A DNA stretch of 41,473 nt from Lachnospiraceae bacterium (GTDB lineage: Bacteria > Bacillota > Clostridia > Lachnospirales > Lachnospiraceae). Location of the stretch: assembly GCA_022510605.1 (NCBI GenBank), contig JAFLTB010000017.1, forward strand, positions 1-41,473. Direction: 5' to 3'. Below are positions 7,000 through 14,968 of the stretch, piece by piece (positions within the stretch are counted from its first letter, which is position 1; each line of letters opens with the position of its first letter). The translations under genes and the position numbers were made by a program. The notes below the pieces were generated by a model, which saw nothing but the letters and a program-made list of their open reading frames with translations, made no database searches and had not been told where the DNA came from.

Positions 7000-8349
7000 C
7001 TAAAATAATAGTTCAAAATCATTTATGATTCTCTTACAAAACAAATCTGTATCATCAGAAATAATTTTTCGGTTTTCAACATCCACATAATAATCAACTT
7101 CTTCACAATCGTAAATACTGTCCTGTAAATATATAACTCCATCGTACATATAATTCTTATAATACAGTTGAGCAATCTGCGCTATACCAACTTCTTTTGG
7201 CAAATAAACTTCCCCCTTTGTATAAGCATATTTTTCCTCAGAAATAATCAAAAAATTATATCCTTTTCTTTTTAATTCAAGCATAAGTTTTTGAAGCAAA
7301 AAATCCTTATGCGGAATATTATTTCTCACCCCTAATATTGGAGTTTCACATGAACCAACATTTTGAGTCTTTTCTTTTAGCAGTCTTAAATATATTTTTT
7401 CATCCCATAATAATGAGTCAAAATCAGATCTCAACTTATTTATATTTTGTGGGGATAGTGTACCCAAATATGAAATTGCACCAATTTTATCTGCACATTT
7501 TTTTACATCCTCCAATTTGCTAATATCCGATTCTTTTGTTAATGCAATATTAACCATGCTGTTTCTGCCTTTATCTAAGATTTTTTCTCCACACACCCGG
7601 TGCATATTTCTTGTTGATGACATATATATCCACTTTACACTATTAAAATTAAACATATATACCATTTTATCCTTATTAGTAGAGTTATTTTCCAGGCAAT
7701 GCAATAATTGTTTCCATGTGAGTTTGTTATTTTTGTTTAGAATATTATATACGCATGCAGTAACAACTGGTGCAGCAAAACTGTTAGAACCATTAGATAC
7801 AAATCTTTTACCTTCTCTGGTAACAAACGATTGTTTTCCATTTGCCTTTATTTTTTCGAAATCATCGTAACATTTATTCATAAAAAACTCACCATTTGAT
7901 ACTTTATTGGTGTTTGCTACACTTAAGACCCAAAACAATGAACTTGGAAAGGAGCAAAGCCCCTCATTGTTACATGCCGCTACGATGTATGAACTGTTTT
8001 GAGCCAGTAAAGTAATAATTTCGTTTATCTTACTGACCCCTTTATGCAAAGTCCCCAGACTTAAATTAATCAATTTAATATTATTTCTTAAACACCATTT
8101 CAATGCCACATACAACCCCTCCACATCTCCCCGCTTACTTATCAGATCCAGAATTTTTATGCTCACATAAGTTGCGTCTTTAGCATACTTATCAATAATA
8201 CCACAGCATATGGTTCCATGTGTCATTTTTTCATATTTCGTCGTATCCGAAACAACTGCTCCTTCCGAAGTTACCATTAGTTTTGTAACCTTATCAGATA
8301 AATTAAGTATAAAATCATTAATTCCATCATCCACTATAGCTATTTTCAT
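7000..8349 (-). CDS. Cytoplasmic S8 (subtilisin-like) protease with extra C-terminal domain
   Basis: 449 residues. Residues 1-210 are a compact subtilase core with a full catalytic set: D7 in AIVDDGI, H44 in MTHGT, oxyanion N128 in CNNEG, and S190 in GSNSFAAP. There is no signal peptide and no propeptide, so it should work inside the cell, and leader removal from the precursor peptide is the obvious job. Residues about 240-449 are a second domain with TPILGVRNNIPHKD, then LMLELKRKGYNFLIISEEKYAY. This resembles the middle of the TIGR04066-like protein at 10958 (CPIVSIGEYGKD, then LLELRRQFVKLGYSVL). It is the last gene of the minus-strand peptide operon, 24 bp after the exporter. The ATG at 8349 has GGGGAG upstream. 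Confidence 0.88.
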   Translation of the reverse strand: MKIAIVDDGINDFILNLSDKVTKLMVTSEGAVVSDTTKYEKMTHGTICCGIIDKYAKDATYVSIKILDLISKRGDVEGLYVALKWCLRNNIKLINLSLGTLHKGVSKINEIITLLAQNSSYIVAACNNEGLCSFPSSLFWVLSVANTNKVSNGEFFMNKCYDDFEKIKANGKQSFVTREGKRFVSNGSNSFAAPVVTACVYNILNKNNKLTWKQLLHCLENNSTNKDKMVYMFNFNSVKWIYMSSTRNMHRVCGEKILDKGRNSMVNIALTKESDISKLEDVKKCADKIGAISYLGTLSPQNINKLRSDFDSLLWDEKIYLRLLKEKTQNVGSCETPILGVRNNIPHKDFLLQKLMLELKRKGYNFLIISEEKYAYTKGEVYLPKEVGIAQIAQLYYKNYMYDGVIYLQDSIYDCEEVDYYVDVENRKIISDDTDLFCKRIINDFELLF

Positions 8350-8373
8350 ATTCTCCCCTTCTGTCCTTTATTT

Positions 8374-10218
8374 CTATTTATTCCCTTCTGTATATCTTTC
8401 AGCTTGATAGTTGAATAATTCCGCATATCTCCCACTTTTACTTATAAGTTCATTGTGCGTTCCTTTTTCAATTATCTCTCCGTTCTCCAAAACTAAAATA
8501 TAATCTGCCGTTACCACATTTGATAAACGATGTGAAGTAAAGATAACTGTTTTACCTTTTGTCATCTTTGCCATTATTTTAAATATTTTATACTCTGCTT
8601 CCGGATCAAGATAGGCAGATGGTTCATCAAGAACAAGCGCTTCTGCGTTTCTATAAAATGCACGCGCTAACGCCAATTTCTGTTCTTGACCTCCTGATAA
8701 TTGAATGCCGTCACTTTCAAAATTCCTTCCTATATATGTATCCAAATTACCGTCAACAGATTTTAATATATCTTCAGCCTCACATTTATTTAAGATATCC
8801 TTAATTTCTTCATCCGACACAACGGCATTTTTTTTACTGAGTATTACATTGTCTCTAAGCGAAAATCCATAATTCACGTTTTTCTGAAAATAACTTGCGA
8901 ATCTATCTCTATATGAATTAATTTCGTATTCTTTTATATTATAATCATTTACAAGTATGGCACCATCTACTACGTCATATAATCTAAAAAGCAACTTAAT
9001 TAACGTGCTTTTGCCTGCACCATTTAATCCAACAATTGCAACCTTGTCACCCTTTTTTATCTTGAAATTAACATGATTTATTATCATTTTCCCTGTCCCA
9101 GGATACGAAAAAGAAACATTCCTAAATTCTATTTTTTCAATTTCAGTTATTCTTTTTTTACCAATATTTTCGATAACATTTTTATATCCAAAAAATTTTC
9201 TTATATTGTCTACTCTCAATTTATTATCGTATATTCTAATAAATGAACTAAATAAATAAAGTATTCCACTTGTGAGACTTGATAACATGCCTGAGTATAA
9301 AGAGTATTCACCAATTGAATAAATCCCCACCCAAACACTCCGTGCAATTACTAATAAGATAATTCCCATTAAAAGTTCAGGTAGCAAATTTACTGCTACT
9401 AGTATTATATATTGTTTCTTATAAATTTTCTTTCTCTTGTCATAAATACATCTCCATAACTTAATAAATTTTTTTCTGATAATGTTATCAAATTGGTAGA
9501 GGCGCATTTCACCAGCATAGTTTTTATCCATTGATATGGAAAACAAATAATCCCGCTGTCTTTCCTCTTTCATATTTTCCATATTGAAATCAAAAAGCTT
9601 TTTTGTGTAAAATCGGTCTACTAAACTTGCTGGCGAAGTAACGAGGATAAGTAAAGCAACAAAAATCCAATTTACTTTTAATACAACAATAGCTGCTCCA
9701 ATGGCTGTGACTAAAGCTGAACATGCATCCATTAAATTCCATACCATATTGCTTACTGCCTGAATATCCCAGCGGCTTCTCGTAATAACATCATAATATT
9801 CTGGATTATCAAAAAATTTCATGTCCATGGATTGGGCTTTAGCCATGATTTTATCTGACAATCTTTGCTTTATTAATTCTTCATGAAGCAATGATACATA
9901 ATCACTTATTTTCTGAACAATTAGCCCTAATATTGATATAAGAAAAATCCCTAACGACAAAAAAACAATATACTTAAAATTTTCTTTTCGTTTGGACAGG
10001 CTGTCAATGAGTTCTTTTAACATAAATGCAGACACAAAAGTCGTAATAGGTATAAGCAACTGCTTGCATACTCTTATAATAAAATAAAATGGTGATGCTG
10101 CAACGGAGACTTTTATGGCATATGCAATAGTCAAAACAAGGTCATAGGATAGTTTTTTCTTCACTTCACGTTTCTCCCTCTGTTCATTTTCTAAAAAGAT
10201 GGGAAGACATTTACTCAA
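8374..10218 (-). CDS. ABC exporter of the peptide cluster (fused TMD-NBD)
   Basis: 614 residues: an N-terminal six-helix exporter domain (about 25-330) and a C-terminal ATPase domain. The ATPase has Walker A GLNGAGKST (397-405), the LSGGQ signature, Walker B ALVLDEPS and a switch histidine in TSHRLS. No N-terminal C39 peptidase domain is present, so leader cleavage must be done by another protein, plausibly the S8 protease next door. The start is uncertain. TTG at 10218 has GGGAGG twelve bases upstream; GTG at 10164 has AGGGAG nine bases upstream. It lies between the precursor and protease genes and most likely exports the mature peptide. Sequence style matches the two exporters at 23735-27374. 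Confidence 0.93.
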   Translation of the reverse strand: MSKCLPIFLENEQREKREVKKKLSYDLVLTIAYAIKVSVAASPFYFIIRVCKQLLIPITTFVSAFMLKELIDSLSKRKENFKYIVFLSLGIFLISILGLIVQKISDYVSLLHEELIKQRLSDKIMAKAQSMDMKFFDNPEYYDVITRSRWDIQAVSNMVWNLMDACSALVTAIGAAIVVLKVNWIFVALLILVTSPASLVDRFYTKKLFDFNMENMKEERQRDYLFSISMDKNYAGEMRLYQFDNIIRKKFIKLWRCIYDKRKKIYKKQYIILVAVNLLPELLMGIILLVIARSVWVGIYSIGEYSLYSGMLSSLTSGILYLFSSFIRIYDNKLRVDNIRKFFGYKNVIENIGKKRITEIEKIEFRNVSFSYPGTGKMIINHVNFKIKKGDKVAIVGLNGAGKSTLIKLLFRLYDVVDGAILVNDYNIKEYEINSYRDRFASYFQKNVNYGFSLRDNVILSKKNAVVSDEEIKDILNKCEAEDILKSVDGNLDTYIGRNFESDGIQLSGGQEQKLALARAFYRNAEALVLDEPSAYLDPEAEYKIFKIMAKMTKGKTVIFTSHRLSNVVTADYILVLENGEIIEKGTHNELISKSGRYAELFNYQAERYTEGNK

Positions 10219-10260
10219 TTTGCGAAACGTCCTCCCAAATCTTCACAAAATACTAATATG

Positions 10261-10452
10261 TTATTTGCCACTCCATCCAGTTGCATTTACCCTATATGCA
10301 TCCCGCTGAAACATGTATTCTGTATTAACGTCGGTTTCCATATTGACCTTTCCACCACAGGAACAGCGCCCCTTACAAGTAAAACCACTACATGTACAGT
10401 AGGCTTCTACAGATGAAGTCAACATATTAGTTCTTCTGCTTAATTTTTTCAT
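10261..10452 (-). CDS. Cys-rich peptide precursor, CLI_3235-class-like
   Basis: 63-residue precursor beginning MKKLSRRTN. The leader ends near SSVEAY, followed directly by five cysteines: C19, C21, C26, C30 and C32 (CTCSGFTCKGRCSC). The tail after them is rich in polar and aromatic residues with no cysteine. A short basic leader with an EAY element followed by closely spaced cysteines is what I recall of CLI_3235-class bacteriocin precursors. The ATG at 10452 has an excellent AGGAGGTGATAAT site, so the longer frame from 10485 is rejected. The gene is followed by the exporter (42 bp) and preceded by the carrier-related gene, maturase and ligases. The cysteines are likely substrates for the radical SAM maturase; the product structure is unknown. 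Confidence 0.85.
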   Translation of the reverse strand: MKKLSRRTNMLTSSVEAYCTCSGFTCKGRCSCGGKVNMETDVNTEYMFQRDAYRVNATGWSGK

Positions 10453-10539
10453 ATTATCACCTCCTTTCCATAACAACTCCGCCATGACTTTGTGTTTACA
10501 CGAACTTGCAAAGCATAGCAGATCTCTTTGTCACTTTTT

Positions 10540-10560
10540 GAGCCTATGGCTCTGTTTTTT
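10540..10560 (+). terminator. Plus-strand terminator-like hairpin upstream of the precursor
   Basis: GAGCC-TAT-GGCTC followed by TG and six T on the plus strand. It lies in the leader of the precursor gene, which is read from the minus strand, where the hairpin is followed by A instead. If used, it would end an antisense RNA covering the precursor start. On the minus strand it could be a processing or stabilising hairpin. The rest of the 10486-10650 gap also contains an 8-bp inverted repeat, TAGCTTCT and AGAAGCTA (near 10574 and 10617). Confidence 0.4.
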
Positions 10561-10650
10561 ATAGTAACAACTAGCTTCTAATGGTATAATTAATTTATCA
10601 AAACCAATACGTCTAAAAGAAGCTAATTGCTATCTATCGCCGGCAAAATA

Positions 10651-10917
10651 TTAAAAGATATCCTTTTTTTGTTTTGTGTAAATCAAGTAAGCAATTTTTT
10701 TAATTGTAGAAACCCCATAATTCTCTGTCTCTTCAACAGCAAATTGTATCGAATATTCTTTTTCTATTTCCAATAAAAAATAAGCCAACTCCACTGCACT
10801 TAAATTAAAGTTTTTGCCTGTAAGGGGTTTGTTGATATTTTCACTGTTGCAAATACTACTTTTTAAACCGAACTTTTCAACTAATACCTTAAATAATTTT
10901 TCCTCTATTTTCTCCAT
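10651..10917 (-). CDS. Acyl-carrier-related protein lacking the phosphopantetheine serine
   Basis: 88 residues with the four-helix acyl carrier protein pattern (about 5-80). The line-up AVELAYFLLEIEKEYSIQF matches helix II of normal carriers (xVELVMALEEEF). At the place of the DSL motif it reads FNL, so the serine that carries 4'-phosphopantetheine is Asn (N38). It is therefore unlikely to hold an acyl group in the usual way. This matches what I recall as the peptide maturation system acyl carrier-related protein in clostridial peptide clusters. The ATG at 10917 has AAGGAG six bases upstream. A role as a docking or leader-binding module for the maturase is an inference. Confidence 0.8.
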   Translation of the reverse strand: MEKIEEKLFKVLVEKFGLKSSICNSENINKPLTGKNFNLSAVELAYFLLEIEKEYSIQFAVEETENYGVSTIKKIAYLIYTKQKKDIF

Positions 10918-10957
10918 GCCTATCTCCTTATATTTCTCACTTCAATATTTCATTATC

Positions 10958-12025
10958 TTATGATAATTTGTTTATGATATCATTTGCTAACTTTTGAATG
11001 CTTTCTGCAAAAAATGCATTTACATAACTTGTTAAAGGGTATTTTTCTTGCATTTTCTCTATCATTTCTTGGCAATGCAATAAATTTATATGACAAGTTA
11101 TAAATTCTGAATCTTCCCCTATTGCATTCGCATCAATAATTTGATTTGAAATTTCCACTGCATCTAAATTGCAATCATAAGAGTAACGATATTTTTTTAC
11201 TAATTTGTCACCAACTTCCTCATAATTACCATAAAGTACAGAAACAATATTGTAATCTGGCAGCAAGCCCTTCATCGTTAAATAGGACATTGCCCCATAT
11301 CCCAATGTGATTCTGCTATTATATCTATCAATAGAACCCGGTAGTTTTAACAATATAATATCTGGATGATATATTGCTTCATCTTCTCTTATTCTCCCTT
11401 TTAACAAATTAATACCTGATTCTATGCTATCTACAATTCCTGAAAGACAGTAATTGTAGTTGATAACATCCACCAACTCACTATAAGCATAGTCACTGTA
11501 GCACAAAACCGAATAGCCCAATTTGACAAATTGCCTTCGTAACTCCAGTAAGGTATAGATTCCATCTAAATCTTTTCCATATTCTCCAATAGACACAATA
11601 GGGCAACTTGGAGTATTTTCCGATAAAACTTTATTCGTATTTCTGGAAAAAACTACTATCTGTTTATTATATTCTTTACACATTTTTCTCTGTTTTTCCG
11701 AACCGGTATACATAGTCAATATTTTCTTTTCTTTATTCTTTAAAAATTCATGAATCAATATATCAATTTTCTTTTTGTCACAAAGATCAGTGTCTTCTGT
11801 TTCCAAATAAATTAAATAATCATATTTACCAATATTCAATGATTCTAACTTCAAAACTTGTATGCCTAGATTCATAATATTTTTTTGCCTGCAAAGGTCA
11901 TTATTTGATAATCCATTATCTCTAGTCAAACAAACTTCTACTTTATTTCCATCCATTCGCAAATTCCATGCAACCGCAAAAAGCGAATTGTTATATGGCA
12001 ATATTAAATAATTTTTTTTACTCAT
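10958..12025 (-). CDS. Peptide maturation system protein, TIGR04066-like
   Basis: 355 residues, predicted soluble, no signal peptide. The N-terminal half begins with a hydrophobic strand (YLILPYNNSLFAVAWNLR). The C-terminal half carries CPIVSIGEYGKDLDGIYTLLELRR, then GYSVLCYSDYAYSE and PDIILLKLPGSIDRYN, the style of a Rossmann/P-loop-like sheet without a clear Walker A. From memory this is the family found beside CcpM-type radical SAM maturases in clostridial peptide clusters. Its function is not established. Its ATG at 12025 has GAGGTGAG eight bases upstream and it overlaps the maturase gene by 8 bp. The middle part resembles the C-terminal domain of the S8 protease, suggesting both bind the same partner. 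Confidence 0.75.
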   Translation of the reverse strand: MSKKNYLILPYNNSLFAVAWNLRMDGNKVEVCLTRDNGLSNNDLCRQKNIMNLGIQVLKLESLNIGKYDYLIYLETEDTDLCDKKKIDILIHEFLKNKEKKILTMYTGSEKQRKMCKEYNKQIVVFSRNTNKVLSENTPSCPIVSIGEYGKDLDGIYTLLELRRQFVKLGYSVLCYSDYAYSELVDVINYNYCLSGIVDSIESGINLLKGRIREDEAIYHPDIILLKLPGSIDRYNSRITLGYGAMSYLTMKGLLPDYNIVSVLYGNYEEVGDKLVKKYRYSYDCNLDAVEISNQIIDANAIGEDSEFITCHINLLHCQEMIEKMQEKYPLTSYVNAFFAESIQKLANDIINKLS

Positions 12026-13427
12026 AATATTTTCTCACCTCATCCCTCAAAATTAATATTCTTAAATTATCTTCTGTTCCATTTTTAGCACGTTCACAAT
12101 TTGACAATCTTCTAACCTCATCTAATTGATTATCTGCGTCGGCATATTTAGCACATTGCAAACAGTATGTAAAATTCCAGCAATTTTTACACTGCTTTTC
12201 TGTTATCTTGCCTACATTTAATAATTTGGCGGCCTGCTCTAATTTAAACCCTTTAAACACGGAACCAATATTCATATTTTCAGAGACTTCACTTACCCGT
12301 TCGCATGGATAAAAATCGCCATTAATATTAACAAATAATCTATTCTTTCCTGGAATACAGGGCCCCGATGGTGCTGAAATGCTGGGAATATATAACATTG
12401 GCACTAAACGACTTTCAAATTCGTATATACTGCTTAAGTCACGCACTTCTACACTGTCTAAATTAGTGTTTGGATTTCTGACATATGCAAAAATGCTTCT
12501 GAATTTACAATATATATATTTCCACACAAAATTTTCAGAATAAACATTTTGTGTAATTCCACCTGAATCATCAATAATATTTGTATTGACATTACTTAAA
12601 TTCTTCACCCAGCCCTCGCTTACAAATTTTTGAATTTTTTCATAATCAAATTGTGGATCAAGCACCATATTTAACCCGACATATTCATTAAAATACTTAG
12701 GATGCCTGGCAAAAAATTTACGTGTATTTTCCAAAACATCTTTGTAGCTTCCCTTCCCATCTAACGCATACCGTCGATTAATATCATGAATTTCCTCTGG
12801 TCCGTCCATACTTATAGTCAACTGTACCTTGTTTTTTTCAAAAAAAGTTATAACATCATCTGTCAGCAAGGTTCCATTGGTTGTAATTGCATAACTCACG
12901 TCTTTTCCTGCATAAGTTGTGCTTATATACTGTATAATCTTTTTAATCAAAGAAAAATTCAACAGCGGCTCTCCGCCATAAAAGCCTATATTGACTTTTT
13001 TTGTGTCCACAGAATGATACATCAAAAAATCAACTGCTTTTTTTGCAATATCCCAGGTCATTTTTTGGTTCCCATGGGAACGCTGATTACTAACTGTTTT
13101 CATATCAGAATAAATACAATAGGAACATCTTAGATTACATGCCTGAGTTACTTGCAGCGTCATTTTTTCAATACTGCGGTCTAATACATCATCCAAAAAG
13201 CGTGTATAGAAATTTTCTATCTTTTCTATTTCATGGTCCGAAATGATTTTTTTGTTAAGCATTTCAGAAATACATGTACACTCAGTATCATTTACCCGCT
13301 TGTTCTGAATCATTTTATGCAAACAATCGTACTGATACTGTGATATTTCTGAAATACAATTATAATTTGCATCAAAAACATAATATCCATTTATTGTTTT
13401 AATTAATTTTATCAGCAGCCTTTTCAT
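12018..13427 (-). CDS. ccpM: Radical SAM peptide maturase (CcpM-like)
   Basis: 469 residues. An N-terminal segment (1-85) could recognise the leader. The radical SAM core has CX3CX2C at C97, C101 and C104 (QVTQACNLRCSYC) and the GGE SAM-binding motif in GFYGGEPLLN near 150. The C-terminal SPASM-type cysteine region includes YPCERVSE, KQCKNCWNFTYCLQCAKY and a final SNCERA, which would bind auxiliary iron-sulfur clusters. This is the architecture of RiPP maturases that form thioether or C-C links in Cys-rich peptides, and it fits the family named Cys-rich peptide radical SAM maturase CcpM. The ATG overlaps the stop of the upstream gene (ATGA). The likely substrate is the five-cysteine peptide at 10261. 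Confidence 0.9.
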   Translation of the reverse strand: MKRLLIKLIKTINGYYVFDANYNCISEISQYQYDCLHKMIQNKRVNDTECTCISEMLNKKIISDHEIEKIENFYTRFLDDVLDRSIEKMTLQVTQACNLRCSYCIYSDMKTVSNQRSHGNQKMTWDIAKKAVDFLMYHSVDTKKVNIGFYGGEPLLNFSLIKKIIQYISTTYAGKDVSYAITTNGTLLTDDVITFFEKNKVQLTISMDGPEEIHDINRRYALDGKGSYKDVLENTRKFFARHPKYFNEYVGLNMVLDPQFDYEKIQKFVSEGWVKNLSNVNTNIIDDSGGITQNVYSENFVWKYIYCKFRSIFAYVRNPNTNLDSVEVRDLSSIYEFESRLVPMLYIPSISAPSGPCIPGKNRLFVNINGDFYPCERVSEVSENMNIGSVFKGFKLEQAAKLLNVGKITEKQCKNCWNFTYCLQCAKYADADNQLDEVRRLSNCERAKNGTEDNLRILILRDEVRKYYE

Positions 13428-14656
13428 CCCTCTTCCCTCATTTCATTTATAAAAAAATTTGCTTTTCCGTTATGATTTAATAATATATAATCCACGCATT
13501 GAAATTCGTAACCACATTGTTTTAAGTAATCATTATCAAGATAATCAAGAAACTTCTTTTTTATCTCCGATTCCCACCCTTTATATCTTGAGTCCAAGAC
13601 AAATTTTACACTAAATTTATCAATTTCCTTCTGCACTACTTGAAACTGTTGTATAACGGCACCATGTTGTTCATTAATAAACTCAATTGGTTTCAAAAAT
13701 AGATAGCATGGAAGTTCTCCCTCTTTGGTTACTATTTTCTCTGCGCTTCTTCCTTTTTCCAATATTATTTCGCTGTACTGTTTCCTTCCTTTATGAAAAA
13801 CAATTTTCCCCTTATCTCCTATTCTGTAACGAATAAATGGCATTGCATAGTTTGTCAATGATGTAACTACAATCTCTCCATAAACATCTTCTGGATTATT
13901 TTTCAAAATTTCTGTATGTACATTTGATTCTAGACAAACTAATTGTTTATCCGGGTTGCGAAAAGCAATTGCATTTGTCTCAATACTTCCATACAAATTA
14001 CCAATCTTGCACCCAATAGTCGATTTGGTATTATCTTCTAAAGTATTCAATAGTACTTCGCCTGTAAATTCAACGTATTTTAAATTTTTAAATACCGGCA
14101 GTTGATTTTTGATAATGTAATTTAGCAATATATGCATTACACTGGGCTGAATTTGCATCCATTTCGGATCAAAATCATATATCTTTTGATATATCTCCTG
14201 CAAAAATTCAAAAGTCAGGCATTTTTTCGAAATTCCCAAACTTGTCTTTGTGCATATATACGATTCGTTATCATCAATGACTAAATGATTTCCTTTATAC
14301 ACAGTCGTATAAAAATAACAAAATTTATCTTGAGGCATTATCCCATAATACTGTCTCCTCAAATTCCAAAGTTCAATATGCGAATTATTTTCATTTTGCC
14401 TATCCCAAAATATTTTCAGATATTCACCGGAGGTTCCCGATGTTCTTCGTAATATAAGTTTTTCCTGATATTTGTATTGCTTATATCTTGTAGCTAGACA
14501 CTCTTTACCATTAGCCTGAATTGCTTTTTTATCTACAGTCGGAATTGATTCTATCTGCAGATTCATATTAGCAACATTTATATCCTTATATAAGTTTGAG
14601 TAAAAGGGAACATTTTCTTTTGCAAAACATATTATATTATGTACCGCTTCTTTCAT
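13424..14656 (-). CDS. PaaK/CapK-like adenylate-forming enzyme
   Basis: 410 residues, predicted cytoplasmic, of the ANL superfamily branch that includes phenylacetate-CoA ligase and CapK. Visible motifs are the phosphate loop TSGTSG (72-77), LYGSIETNA (adenine/aspartate motif near 215), RYRIGDKGKI near 280, and a lysine near the C-terminus (NHNGKANFF). It would activate a carboxylate as an acyl-AMP. It overlaps the carrier-protein gene by 20 bp and the maturase by 4 bp, so translation is tightly coupled. The activated substrate cannot be read from sequence; the acceptor is plausibly the carrier protein encoded just upstream or the peptide itself. Confidence 0.82.
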   Translation of the reverse strand: MKEAVHNIICFAKENVPFYSNLYKDINVANMNLQIESIPTVDKKAIQANGKECLATRYKQYKYQEKLILRRTSGTSGEYLKIFWDRQNENNSHIELWNLRRQYYGIMPQDKFCYFYTTVYKGNHLVIDDNESYICTKTSLGISKKCLTFEFLQEIYQKIYDFDPKWMQIQPSVMHILLNYIIKNQLPVFKNLKYVEFTGEVLLNTLEDNTKSTIGCKIGNLYGSIETNAIAFRNPDKQLVCLESNVHTEILKNNPEDVYGEIVVTSLTNYAMPFIRYRIGDKGKIVFHKGRKQYSEIILEKGRSAEKIVTKEGELPCYLFLKPIEFINEQHGAVIQQFQVVQKEIDKFSVKFVLDSRYKGWESEIKKKFLDYLDNDYLKQCGYEFQCVDYILLNHNGKANFFINEMREEG

Positions 14657-14924
14657 CTTCTTTCATCCCCTCCAATGTTTTAATTTTCACATTTATACAG
14701 TCAATCAAATTATTTATTTGCCAATTATGATTTAGCATTGTTTCATAATCATCAAAGTAAAAATGATACTCTTCTTCGATATATGAAATAAGTTCTACTA
14801 ATTGCAAAGAATCAAATTCCAGGTCTTCTACCAGGCTCATATTACCTATATCATCCTTTTTTTCTATTTCTTTTTTTGAAATAGACTCTAATATTTCTTC
14901 CATTCTTTTTATTGTACAATTCAT
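14637..14924 (-). CDS. Acyl carrier protein
   Basis: 95-residue acyl or peptidyl carrier protein. The phosphopantetheine attachment motif EFDSLQLVELISYIEEEYHF is intact, with serine S39. The acidic helix II that docks partner enzymes is clear. The ATG at 14924 has AAGGGA six bases upstream. It sits between two adenylating enzymes, so one probably loads it. This is not the fatty-acid ACP: no fab genes are near, and it is AT-rich like the rest of the island. It differs from the serine-less carrier-related protein at 10651, so the cluster holds both a working and a non-working carrier. Confidence 0.87.
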   Translation of the reverse strand: MNCTIKRMEEILESISKKEIEKKDDIGNMSLVEDLEFDSLQLVELISYIEEEYHFYFDDYETMLNHNWQINNLIDCINVKIKTLEGMKEDERSGT

Positions 14925-14968
14925 CTTTTTTCCCTTATACGATTTTCCAAAAATCGCATTCCTTTCTT

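Noticed and set aside
8374-10218. Peptidase-containing (C39) exporter
   Set aside because: The N-terminus goes straight into membrane helices without a cysteine protease domain.
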